From: Deltaproteobacteria bacterium | GTDB taxonomy: Bacteria > Desulfobacterota > Syntrophia > Syntrophales > JAAYKM01 | Direction: 5' to 3' | DNA: 13,657 nucleotides | NCBI GenBank assembly: GCA_019136935.1 | Contig: JAGVTI010000094.1 | Span: 1-13,657, forward strand | Shown here: piece by piece, positions 1 to 5,907 of the stretch | How positions within the stretch are numbered: the stretch's first letter is position 1 | Layout: the number at the start of each line of letters is the position of its first letter | The notes under the pieces: model-generated | The model's input: the letters and a program-made list of their open reading frames with translations, nothing else | Databases searched by the model: none | Told to the model about the DNA's origin: nothing | Position numbers and translations under genes: made by a program

Positions 1-600
1 GAAGATTCTGGTGATGTTGGGGACAATAAAGGTCATCATGAAAAAAAGGACCAGGCCGCCGATAATGGACATCAGAACGGGGTAGGCCAACGCAGACCGG
101 ATTTTCATTTTCAGGGCCTGCTGCTTTTCGTTGAAGTCGGCCAGCCGCTCCAGAACAATATGCAGGGTACCCGATGCCTCACCGGAACGGATCATGTTGA
201 CATAGAAGACCGGGAAAATATGCGGGAAACGGGAGAGGCTTTGAACGAAACTGTTTCCCTCCCTGACGTCCTTCTTAACCTGCACGAGGACTTTCTTCAA
301 CTGAGGGTTGGCCGCCTGATGCGAGAGGGTTGCCAGCGAGGGAACCAGAGGCAGGCCTGCATTGAGAAGAGTGGCTAGCTGACGCGTGAAAAGGGTGATA
401 TTTACCTGGGTTATCTTTTCAAAAAGTCTGAAGCCTGCAGTTTTACTTTCCGAGTTTTCTTCTGAAATCTCACGAATGTTAACAGGGAATACACCGCTGT
501 CCCGTAATTTTTGCCTTGCCCCGAAAGGATTTGCCGCTTCGGCGACACCCTTAACCTGATCCCCCTTCGGGTTAAGTGCTGTATATTCGAATAAAGGCAT
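1..600 (-). CDS. gspF: Type II secretion system inner-membrane protein GspF, N-terminal 200 residues (cut by window edge)
   Basis: GspF is the polytopic inner-membrane platform protein of the type II secretion system; it contacts the GspE ATPase and supports pseudopilus assembly. Translating the minus strand from the ATG at 598-600 gives 200 open codons that run off the left edge. It starts MPLFEYTALNPKG, the usual GspF opening, followed by the TRQLATLLNAGLPL motif (about residues 73-86) of the first cytoplasmic GspF domain. Further on are NMIRSGEASG, KMKIRSALAYPVL and the start of the first membrane segment (GGLVLFFMMTFIVP). These motifs fit GspF better than the pilus homologue PilC. The start lies 13 bp after the lipoprotein stop with only a weak ribosome site, so it is probably translationally coupled. 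The gene normally follows gspE; here it follows a chaperone and a lipoprotein gene. Confidence 0.93.
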   Translation of the reverse strand, partial: MPLFEYTALNPKGDQVKGVAEAANPFGARQKLRDSGVFPVNIREISEENSESKTAGFRLFEKITQVNITLFTRQLATLLNAGLPLVPSLATLSHQAANPQLKKVLVQVKKDVREGNSFVQSLSRFPHIFPVFYVNMIRSGEASGTLHIVLERLADFNEKQQALKMKIRSALAYPVLMSIIGGLVLFFMMTFIVPNITRIF

Positions 601-613
601 GAATCCGGGCGAT

Positions 614-1018
614 TCACTGATTCTTGATCAGGTACTCGCTGACTTTATCCTTGATTAGCTGGGAGGAAGACTTGTTCCCGAAGAATCCGACGCGGATGGA
701 AAGAAGCGTCGTTTCCTTGCCCTTGTATTCGAGATGGAGTTTCGCCTTTTCACCGCGGATGACGGTCGTGATCGATCCTTCGCCGATTCTCCAATCGGGG
801 ACCACTTCCTTTCCTCCCAGTTCGGCGACGGTCATTTCGCAGGCCGTCCGGACCTTTTCGAAGGACACGTTGTACTCCACCCGCAGCTCACCGTTTATAT
901 AGACATCGGTGCCCGAACCGGCCCCAACGGCGGCGCCGCCGACGATCAGGGGGGCACAGCCGCCCAGACAGATGAGACACGTCAGACATAAAATCACGAG
1001 GGTCCGTTTCGTTTTCAT
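614..1018 (-). CDS. DUF3568-type outer-membrane lipoprotein
   Basis: A 134-residue predicted lipoprotein of unknown function. Residues 1-21 form a lipoprotein signal peptide: positive MKTKR, a hydrophobic Leu/Cys/Ile core, and the lipobox LGGC with Cys21 as the lipidation site. Ala22 at +2 lacks the Asp inner-membrane retention signal, so outer-membrane sorting is expected. The mature part starts with a Gly/Ala-rich stretch, then a compact alpha/beta domain (YINGELRVEYNVSFEKV ... ITTVIRGEKAKLHLEYKG ... LLSIRVGFFGNKSSSQLIKDKV) matching the pattern I know for DUF3568. The family assignment is from memory of that pattern. AAAGGAGC sits 6 nt before the ATG. It lies 22 bp after dnaJ and 13 bp before gspF, so the three genes probably share a transcript. 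A role in the secretion machinery or in envelope stress is possible but is inference. Confidence 0.85.
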   Translation of the reverse strand: MKTKRTLVILCLTCLICLGGCAPLIVGGAAVGAGSGTDVYINGELRVEYNVSFEKVRTACEMTVAELGGKEVVPDWRIGEGSITTVIRGEKAKLHLEYKGKETTLLSIRVGFFGNKSSSQLIKDKVSEYLIKNQ

Positions 1019-1040
1019 GAAAAGCTCCTTTCGTTACACT

Positions 1041-2096
1041 TCATTCAAGTTTGGCCAACTCGTTCAGCAGTTCTTCCTGCTTTCGGGTCAATTCCGTCGG
1101 GATGGTCACCACCGTTTCGATGATCTGGTCGCCTCGTCCCATTCCCCGGAGGTGGGGGATCCCTTTCCCCTTCAATCGGAAGATGGCCCCCGGTTGAGTT
1201 CCTTTCGGTATTTTCAGTTTTTCCGAACCTGTCAGGGTTGGGATATCGATTTTCGCTCCCAGCGCCGCTTGGACAAAGGTGATGGGCACCCGGCAGTAGA
1301 GATCGTAGCCTCGGCGGTCGAAATAGTCATGAGCTTCCACGTGGATGAAGACGTACAGGTCGCCGTTCGGCCCCCCGTAATTTCCCTCTTCACCTTCACC
1401 GCGCAGGCGCAGCCTGGAACCGGTTTCCACACCGCCGGGGATTTTCAGGTTGACGGTTTTGGTGACACCGACCCGTCCGCTTCCTTTGCATGACTTGCAG
1501 GGGTGGGTTATGATCTGCCCCATGCCGTGACATTGCGGGCAGGTGGTGCTGACGCTGAAGAAACCCTGGGACTGGACCACCTGGCCCCGGCCATGACACC
1601 GCGGGCAGACGACGGCCTTCTTGCCCGGTTCGGAGCCGCTTCCGGAGCACTCGTGACAGACGGTATGCTTCGCCACGTCAATATCCGTGGAAGTGCCCAA
1701 GGCTGCGTCCATAAAGGAGATCTTCAAATCGTAACGCAGATCCGCTCCGGCCCGTGCCGCCGTCCGCGACCGGGATCGTCCGCCGGCGCCTGTGCCGAAG
1801 ATGTCCGAGAAAATGTCGTTGAAGCTGGAGAAAACGTCCTCGAAACCGGAAAAACCGCGGAATCCGCTGCCGTTTAATCCGTCGTGGCCGTAGCGGTCAT
1901 AAATTTCCCTTTTTTCGGGGTCGGAGAGAACCTCGTAGGCTTCCGCCGCTTCCTTGAATTTTTCTTCCGCTTCCTTGTTCTCGGGATTCCGGTCCGGATG
2001 ATAGAGCATGGCCATTTTCCGGTAACTCTTTTTTATGATCTCGTCGGACGCCGTTCTCTCGACGCCGAGAACTTCGTAATAACAACGCTTTATCAT
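1041..2096 (-). CDS. dnaJ: Chaperone protein DnaJ (type I, full J / G-F / zinc / C-terminal architecture)
   Basis: Hsp40 co-chaperone that delivers substrates to DnaK and stimulates its ATPase. The 351-residue protein has a J domain (about 1-70) with the essential HPD at 33-35, then a Gly/Phe-rich linker (about 72-105). The zinc domain carries four CxxCxGxG repeats (cysteine pairs 147/150, 164/167, 186/189, 200/203), followed by the C-terminal substrate-binding domains ([10 protein letters not shown] ... [12 protein letters not shown]). It is slightly shorter than the usual 370-380 residues. Residue 5 is Cys ([10 protein letters not shown]), where most homologues have Asp. The ATG at 2094-2096 shares ATGA with the stop of a small upstream ORF, and its own ribosome site (AAGG about 16 nt upstream) is poor, so coupling is plausible. 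No dnaK or grpE is adjacent, so this may be either the main DnaJ or a second copy serving the downstream envelope genes. Confidence 0.95.
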   Translation of the reverse strand: MIKRCYYEVLGVERTASDEIIKKSYRKMAMLYHPDRNPENKEAEEKFKEAAEAYEVLSDPEKREIYDRYGHDGLNGSGFRGFSGFEDVFSSFNDIFSDIFGTGAGGRSRSRTAARAGADLRYDLKISFMDAALGTSTDIDVAKHTVCHECSGSGSEPGKKAVVCPRCHGRGQVVQSQGFFSVSTTCPQCHGMGQIITHPCKSCKGSGRVGVTKTVNLKIPGGVETGSRLRLRGEGEEGNYGGPNGDLYVFIHVEAHDYFDRRGYDLYCRVPITFVQAALGAKIDIPTLTGSEKLKIPKGTQPGAIFRLKGKGIPHLRGMGRGDQIIETVVTIPTELTRKQEELLNELAKLE

Positions 2097-2239
2097 GCTA
2101 TTGTACTATACCTTACCTTCCGATGAACGGGACATCCTTCCCCGCGAAAGCCGATGCGGAGCATCTGTCCTTTCGGGCACATACAATAGTCATCAAGGGC
2201 TCCCGTGTCAATAGGCGCGTGGCAGGTTGCCCGGGTCAT
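2093..2239 (-). CDS. Possible 48-residue cysteine-rich small protein between purC and dnaJ
   Basis: The space between purC and dnaJ is one open frame of 48 codons. Its ATG (2237-2239) overlaps the purC stop as ATGA, and its TGA (2093-2095) overlaps the dnaJ start as ATGA. The product has Cys6-His7 and a core with Cys19-x-Cys21 and Cys36-x2-His39 (YCMCPKG ... GEGCPVH), which looks like a small zinc- or metal-binding knuckle. I do not recognise a family. The ribosome site for the first ATG is weak (GAGG 11 nt upstream), so translation would depend on coupling from purC. A shorter form could start at Met26 (2162-2164), preceded by AAAGGA at a 3-nt spacing, giving a 23-residue leader peptide for dnaJ. 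Against it: a good promoter lies inside the frame, and the last codons look like spacer DNA. About an even bet. Confidence 0.42.
   Translation of the reverse strand: MTRATCHAPIDTGALDDYCMCPKGQMLRIGFRGEGCPVHRKVRYSTIA
2183..2211 (-). promoter_or_regulatory. Sigma70-type promoter for dnaJ-lipoprotein-gspF
   Basis: On the minus strand, a perfect -35 TTGACA (2211-2206) is followed by a 17-bp spacer and the -10 box TATTGT (2188-2183, 4 of 6). A start near 2176 would give a leader of about 80 nt before dnaJ. This would uncouple dnaJ and downstream genes from purC. No CIRCE element or obvious sigma32-type boxes were seen here. Confidence 0.6.
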
Positions 2240-3120
2240 TGTGTCAACCGCCTCAGGGCTTCTTCGTACTTTTCTTTCGTCTTTTCGATAATATCCGGCG
2301 GCAGGTGGGGTGCCGGCGGTTTCTGGTTCCAACTGAGGGAAAGGAGATAGTCCCGGAGAAATTGCTTGTCGAAGCTCCTCTGGGGGCGCCCTTCCTCATA
2401 GTCGTCCTTCGGCCAGAATCGCGACGAATCCGGTGTGAGCAGCTCGTCGATCAGGATCACTTCATCACCCAGGAGTCCGAATTCGAACTTCGTATCGGCG
2501 ATGATAATGCCGGCCCGGTCGGCGATTTCCGCCGCTTCCTTGTAGATGATCATGCTCTTTTCGATGATTTTGCCGGTGATCTCGCTTCCCAGGATATCCT
2601 CTACCTCCTGCCGGGAGATGGCGGTATCGTGCTGGCCTTCGGGGGCCTTCGTCGTCGGGGTGAAGATCGGCTCCGGCAGCCGGGACGACTCCTTGAGCCC
2701 CTCCGGAAGCCTGATCCCGGAGATGGTTCGGTCCACGCAGTAATCCTTCCATCCCGAACCGCTCAGGTATCCCCGGACAATGCATTCCACGGGCAGGGCC
2801 TTGGCCTTTTTGACGAGCATGCTCCGCCCCTCCAGATCTTCCCGGTAGGGAAGGCACTCGGCGGGATAATCGGCGGGGTCCGTCGAAACGAGGTGGTGCC
2901 CGATCAGGTGCTCCATTTTTTTGAACCAGAAAATCGACATCTGGGTCAGTATTTTACCTTTTTCGGGAATCGGTTCCTGCATGACCACGTCGAAAGCGGA
3001 GATGCGGTCCGTTGCCACGATGAGCAGGTAGGGGCCGGCTTCATAAAGATCGCGGACCTTTCCCGTGTTGATCAGGTTCAGTTTGGGGAAATGGGTTCTG
3101 ATCAGGCCTGAACTTGTCAT
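2236..3120 (-). CDS. purC: Phosphoribosylaminoimidazole-succinocarboxamide synthase (SAICAR synthetase)
   Basis: Joins CAIR and aspartate with ATP to make SAICAR in de novo purine synthesis; cytosolic. The 294-residue protein is the longer form of the family (about 300 residues, as in yeast Ade1) rather than the 240-residue form of many bacteria. Visible motifs are GKVRDLYE (20-27), TDRISAFD (37-44), the signature [16 protein letters not shown] (109-124), ADTKFEFG (208-215) and [12 protein letters not shown] (225-236). The start is set at 3118-3120 because AAGGAGG lies 6 nt before it; an in-frame ATG ten codons upstream has no such site and would place the ribosome site inside the gene. It lies 54 bp after the hydrolase gene on the same strand. 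Its stop overlaps the ATG of the small ORF. No other pur gene is in the window. Confidence 0.96.
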   Translation of the reverse strand: MTSSGLIRTHFPKLNLINTGKVRDLYEAGPYLLIVATDRISAFDVVMQEPIPEKGKILTQMSIFWFKKMEHLIGHHLVSTDPADYPAECLPYREDLEGRSMLVKKAKALPVECIVRGYLSGSGWKDYCVDRTISGIRLPEGLKESSRLPEPIFTPTTKAPEGQHDTAISRQEVEDILGSEITGKIIEKSMIIYKEAAEIADRAGIIIADTKFEFGLLGDEVILIDELLTPDSSRFWPKDDYEEGRPQRSFDKQFLRDYLLSLSWNQKPPAPHLPPDIIEKTKEKYEEALRRLTQ

Positions 3121-3174
3121 CTCAAACCTCCTTTTCACCGCCGGAGGCATCCGACGGTCACGTTGATGTATTGT

Positions 3175-3804
3175 TTATTGCACGTACGGATTATATTTCT
3201 TCTCATGTCCGATGGTGGAGGTGGGCATGCGACCGTAATTATGTCCCGGCAGGACTCTTGTTTCGTCCGGGAGGGTGAAGATTTTTTCCTTGATGGAGCG
3301 GTGCATGACCGGCCACGATCCACCCGGCAGGTCCGTTCGTCCGACCGCTTCGACGAAAAGCGTATCCCCCGTGAAAACGAAACCATCCGCGTACAGGACC
3401 ATGCCACCCGGTGTGTGGCCGGGGGTATGGAGAACCCGGAGGGAAACGGCACCGACGGTGATCAGGTCTCCGTCCCTGACGGTCCGATCCGCCGGGGGCG
3501 ACTGGGTGGCGCCGAACATGCGGAGCATGACCGGCGGAGTATTCTCCAGCATGGGTGCGTCCAGTTCATGGATGATGATGGACGCGCCGGTCTTTTCCTT
3601 CATTTCCCGGTTTCCGGAAATATGGTCGACATGGCCGTGGGTGTTGACGATGTAATCGATCTGGATGCCGTTATCGCCGGCCAGGCCGATCAGGTAATCC
3701 ACGTCGTCGGCGGGATCGATCACAAGCCCCTTTCCGCTTGCGGGATCGCCGACGATATAGGCGAACACAACCATGGGGCTGACTTCAACTTGTTTTAAAA
3801 ACAT
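3175..3804 (-). CDS. Metallo-beta-lactamase-fold hydrolase (glyoxalase II / YcbL-like)
   Basis: A 209-residue metal hydrolase of the MBL superfamily. All metal ligands are present: THGHVDH gives His56, His58, Asp60 and His61, then His130 (HTPGHTPGG), Asp147 (FTGDTLF) and His188 (LPGHNYG). This is a dinuclear Zn/Fe site. The size, and the absence of a long C-terminal substrate domain, fit the short glyoxalase-II-like class (YcbL type). Candidate activities are hydrolysis of S-lactoylglutathione or another thioester, or persulfide oxidation; the sequence does not choose between them. GGAGG lies 6 nt before the ATG, so the start is secure. It is followed after 54 bp by purC. The leader contains a small hairpin with a T-rich tail, described separately. 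Confidence 0.9.
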   Translation of the reverse strand: MFLKQVEVSPMVVFAYIVGDPASGKGLVIDPADDVDYLIGLAGDNGIQIDYIVNTHGHVDHISGNREMKEKTGASIIIHELDAPMLENTPPVMLRMFGATQSPPADRTVRDGDLITVGAVSLRVLHTPGHTPGGMVLYADGFVFTGDTLFVEAVGRTDLPGGSWPVMHRSIKEKIFTLPDETRVLPGHNYGRMPTSTIGHEKKYNPYVQ

Positions 3805-3819
3805 GCAATCCTCCGTTGT

Positions 3820-3849
3820 AAATAAAACAGGATCGTTTGGCCGGATCCT
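3820..3849 (-). terminator. Weak terminator-like hairpin between rsmB and the MBL hydrolase
   Basis: On the minus strand AGGATC (3849-3844), a 9-nt loop and GATCCT (3834-3829) form a 6-bp stem, followed by GTTTTATTT. It could end the rsmB transcript. However, only about 16 bp separate it from the hydrolase ATG, too little for another promoter, so a functional terminator here would also block the hydrolase. It may be an attenuator or chance. The rest of the 3805-3995 spacer shows no gene or convincing promoter. Confidence 0.3.
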
Positions 3850-3995
3850 ACGGAATGTTAACAGGTAATCGGATTAAAGAATTTCACGAAGCACCTGCCG
3901 CAAGAGGAGGAGAGGTGCCGTTAAATCAAACCGTTGCCTACCATGTTTGGGCGAACAAAGTCAATCGAATTCAAGTCGCGGTCTATCCTGAAGGT

Positions 3996-5366
3996 TTATA
4001 CGGATTTGACCAGGAGGGCGGCGAAAAAACCGTCCATGCCGTGACGGTGGGGAAGGGTTTTCATGAAACCGTTCCGGTCCAGGCAGTCCCCGGGGATGGT
4101 GGTGACGTTTCTTTCATGGCGGAATGCGCCGTGGCGGGAAAGGAAAGCGCGGATAATCTCCTCGTTTTCTTCGGGAAGAAGACTGCAGGTGCTGTAAACA
4201 AGCCGCCCGCCTTTTTTGAGGTAACGGGCGGCGCTGTCCAGAAGGCCGCTCTGGAGGGAGACCGCCCGAACGATCTCGGCGGGGGTCAGGCGCCACTTGA
4301 TTTCGGGATTTCTTTTCAAGGTGCCGAGACCCGTGCAGGGGGCATCGACCAGGACGCAATCGAATGTTTCCAGGAGATGGTCCGGCGGCGATTCACGGCC
4401 GTCCCGGCAAAGGGTCTCGACGCAGTTTACACCCAGGCGGCCGTTCATGGCCTGCAGGGATTGCAGTTTCTTCTCCTGATTGTCCACGGCGAGAATCTTG
4501 CCCCTGTTTCGCATCAGGGCGGCCAGGTGCGCCGTTTTTCCCCCCGTGCCGGCGCACAGATCCAAAACGGTATCGCCGGGTTGCGGGTCCACGAGCCGGG
4601 AGATGAGCTGCGATCCTTCATCCTGGATCTGGATTCTTCCCTGTCCGAACCAGGGCGTATCCCGGACGGGGCGTTCGGAACGGCCGATCCGGATACCGTC
4701 GGGGGAGTAATGGGATGCGGCGGCTTCCCATCCGGCCCGGCACATCTCCGAAAGGACGGCTTCCCGGGAATCTTTCAGCGTATTGACCCGAACCGTGACG
4801 GGAGGGATCTCGTTGAAGGCCGAACACAGGCGGATCGCTTCGTCTTCGCCGAAAAGGGCGATCCATTTTTCCACAAGCCATTGCGGATGGGAGTGCACGA
4901 CGGCGATATACAGAGGAAAATCACGCGTTTGTTCAGGGAGGGACAAGGTGTCCTTCCTGCGGATGATATTCCGGAGAAGGGCATTTACCAAGGCGCCCCT
5001 GCCCCGGAAAGCGGACTCCGTTATCCTGACCGCTTCGTTGACCACGGCATAAGACGGAATCCGGTCCATGTAAAAGAGTTGATAAGCTGCCGTGCGCAGG
5101 ATATTTTTCAATGTGTTGTCCATGGCGGGGAAGGAGCCGTGATAGAATTGCTCGATCATCCAGTCCAGGTATCCTCTCATGCGCAGGGTGCCGTAGACGA
5201 TTTGGGTGACCAGTTTACGGTTTTTGATGTCGTCCGGCAGGTAAGCGCTCAGGTACGAATCCAGAAGCGGTTCGGCGTAGGAACCTTGTTCGTCCACCCG
5301 ATTCAGCGTTCGTACAGCCAATTGCCGGGGCGAAAGCGGGCGGGATGAAGAGGGTTTGTTGGTCAT
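3996..5366 (-). CDS. rsmB: 16S rRNA (cytosine-967-C5)-methyltransferase RsmB
   Basis: SAM-dependent methyltransferase that makes m5C967 in 16S rRNA. The 456-residue protein has an N-terminal NusB-like RNA-binding domain (about 10-150: RQLAVRTLNRVDEQGSYAE, LVNALLRNIIRR) and a Rossmann methyltransferase domain. The SAM site is VLDLCAGTGGKT (about 268-279). Motif IV is DAPCTGLGTLKRNPEIKWR with Cys344, and motif VI is YSTCSLLPEENE with Cys394, the expected nucleophile. Length is normal for the family. The start ATG (5364-5366) has GGGGA 12 nt upstream, a rather long spacing; an alternative start inside the NusB domain would be less sensible. In many bacteria rsmB follows fmt; here a plus-strand kinase gene and a repeat region separate the two. 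Confidence 0.95.
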   Translation of the reverse strand: MTNKPSSSRPLSPRQLAVRTLNRVDEQGSYAEPLLDSYLSAYLPDDIKNRKLVTQIVYGTLRMRGYLDWMIEQFYHGSFPAMDNTLKNILRTAAYQLFYMDRIPSYAVVNEAVRITESAFRGRGALVNALLRNIIRRKDTLSLPEQTRDFPLYIAVVHSHPQWLVEKWIALFGEDEAIRLCSAFNEIPPVTVRVNTLKDSREAVLSEMCRAGWEAAASHYSPDGIRIGRSERPVRDTPWFGQGRIQIQDEGSQLISRLVDPQPGDTVLDLCAGTGGKTAHLAALMRNRGKILAVDNQEKKLQSLQAMNGRLGVNCVETLCRDGRESPPDHLLETFDCVLVDAPCTGLGTLKRNPEIKWRLTPAEIVRAVSLQSGLLDSAARYLKKGGRLVYSTCSLLPEENEEIIRAFLSRHGAFRHERNVTTIPGDCLDRNGFMKTLPHRHGMDGFFAALLVKSV

Positions 5367-5407
5367 TTATGAGTTGAATCCCCTATCTTTTTATAGATAA
5401 TTATTTC

Positions 5408-5437
5408 CTTGTAGCGTATGTAGAACGTTGTTTTCAA
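5408..5437 (-). promoter_or_regulatory. Candidate promoter for rsmB
   Basis: On the minus strand, TTGAAA (5437-5432) and TACAAG (5413-5408) are 18 bp apart, 5 of 6 and 4 of 6 to the sigma70 consensus. This would give a leader of about 35 nt. The sequence between it and the start is AT-rich and includes a small TATCT/AGATA hairpin. It is the only reasonable pair seen between the repeat block and rsmB. Confidence 0.35.
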
Positions 5438-5477
5438 CCTGAATATCCGCTTTCCCGGTTATTTGATCTGCATGACA

Positions 5478-5755
5478 GATGGCCTCGTAAAAAGTGAGTC
5501 AGGCTGTCATGCCGGACTTGGAGGCTGTGTCATAATTACAAAAACGGTCATTTCGAGCGAATGCGAGAAATCTTAATATGATGAAATAACTTCACTTTAA
5601 TATTTCTCCCTGCGGTCGAAATGACAAAAATACCAGTTGCGGCACAGCCTCTTGATCCGGCATCCATAACTGGCTGAGAAGACTGGATTCCGGATCGAAC
5701 TACGCTTGTCCGGAATGACGGAATAAATGTTTTTTCGACTTTTTGCGGCTTCATC
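5478..5755. repeat. Outer palindromic intergenic repeat element, split by an inner element
   Basis: The left end GATGGCCTCGTAAAAAGT (from 5478) and the reverse complement of the right end, GATGAAGCCGCAAAAAGT (to 5755), match at 13 of 18 bases. Inside these ends, CTGTCATGCCGGAC on the left faces GTCCGGAATGACG on the right. Removing the inner 131 bp and one TTG leaves about 144 bp with a restored GCCGGAC-TTGATCCGGC palindrome. This layout, with TCGTAAAAAGT termini and GTCATTCCGG cores, resembles multi-copy intergenic repeats I recall in Desulfobacterota genomes. It has no coding frame that looks real. Copy number in this genome cannot be judged from one window. Confidence 0.7.
5521..5651. mobile_element. 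131-bp palindromic MITE-like element nested in the outer repeat
   Basis: Perfect 9-bp terminal inverted repeats GAGGCTGTG (5521-5529) and CACAGCCTC (5643-5651) bound a near full-length palindrome. 26 bp in from each end is GTCATTTCGA, followed by a similar GAGAAAT-TTAA stretch on both arms, with a loop of about 12 nt at 5581-5592. A TTG triplet lies directly outside each end (5518-5520 and 5652-5654), consistent with a 3-bp target duplication. No transposase frame fits, so any movement would rely on an enzyme encoded elsewhere. If transcribed, the RNA would fold into a long hairpin. The family of the mobilising transposase cannot be assigned from this sequence. Confidence 0.72.
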
Positions 5756-5812
5756 ATGACTGACTGAACTGCATTTGGGGGGATTCTTTTTTCCATGGAC
5801 TTTGCGGATCTT

Positions 5813-5880
5813 CCGATAGGAAATCAATTCCTTAGAAATCGATTGAACATCCCTGTTCCTGGAAATCTATCGGTCTTTTT
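5813..5880 (+). promoter_or_regulatory. Long-loop inverted repeat and GAAATC repeats in the sensor-kinase leader
   Basis: CCGATAG (5813-5819) and CTATCGG (5867-5873) are perfect inverted repeats 47 nt apart; a T-rich stretch (TCTTTTTACTTTTT) follows. Between them are three copies of (G/A)GAAATC at 5819-5825, 5834-5840 and 5861-5867. They could be regulator binding sites or an RNA switch ahead of the kinase gene. No clear sigma70 or sigma54 promoter was found in 5756-5907. Confidence 0.3.
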
Positions 5881-5907
5881 ACTTTTTAACCACGGGAGAT
5901 AGATCGT

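Noticed and set aside
909..1493. 194-codon plus-strand frame across the lipoprotein and dnaJ
   Set aside because: It crosses two well-supported minus-strand genes and their spacer; no ribosome site or motif.
2227..3111. 294-codon plus-strand frame over purC
   Set aside because: Shadow of purC, which shows all SAICAR synthetase motifs.
3121..3150. Upstream in-frame ATG for purC at 3150
   Set aside because: The AAGGAGG ribosome site lies between it and the ATG at 3120, and the extra residues are not conserved family sequence.
3870..3935. Possible sigma54 promoter (GGCAC ... TTGC) upstream of the MBL hydrolase
   Set aside because: The GG and GC pairs are 18 bp apart instead of the required 12.
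3837..5348. 503-codon plus-strand open frame over rsmB
   Set aside because: rsmB has full family motifs on the minus strand; the plus-strand product has no domain pattern and no convincing ribosome site.
5548..5827. Short minus-strand open frames (76 and 82 codons) in the repeat block
   Set aside because: They are made of the palindromic repeat sequence itself and overlap each other in different frames, so they do not look like genes or transposase remnants.
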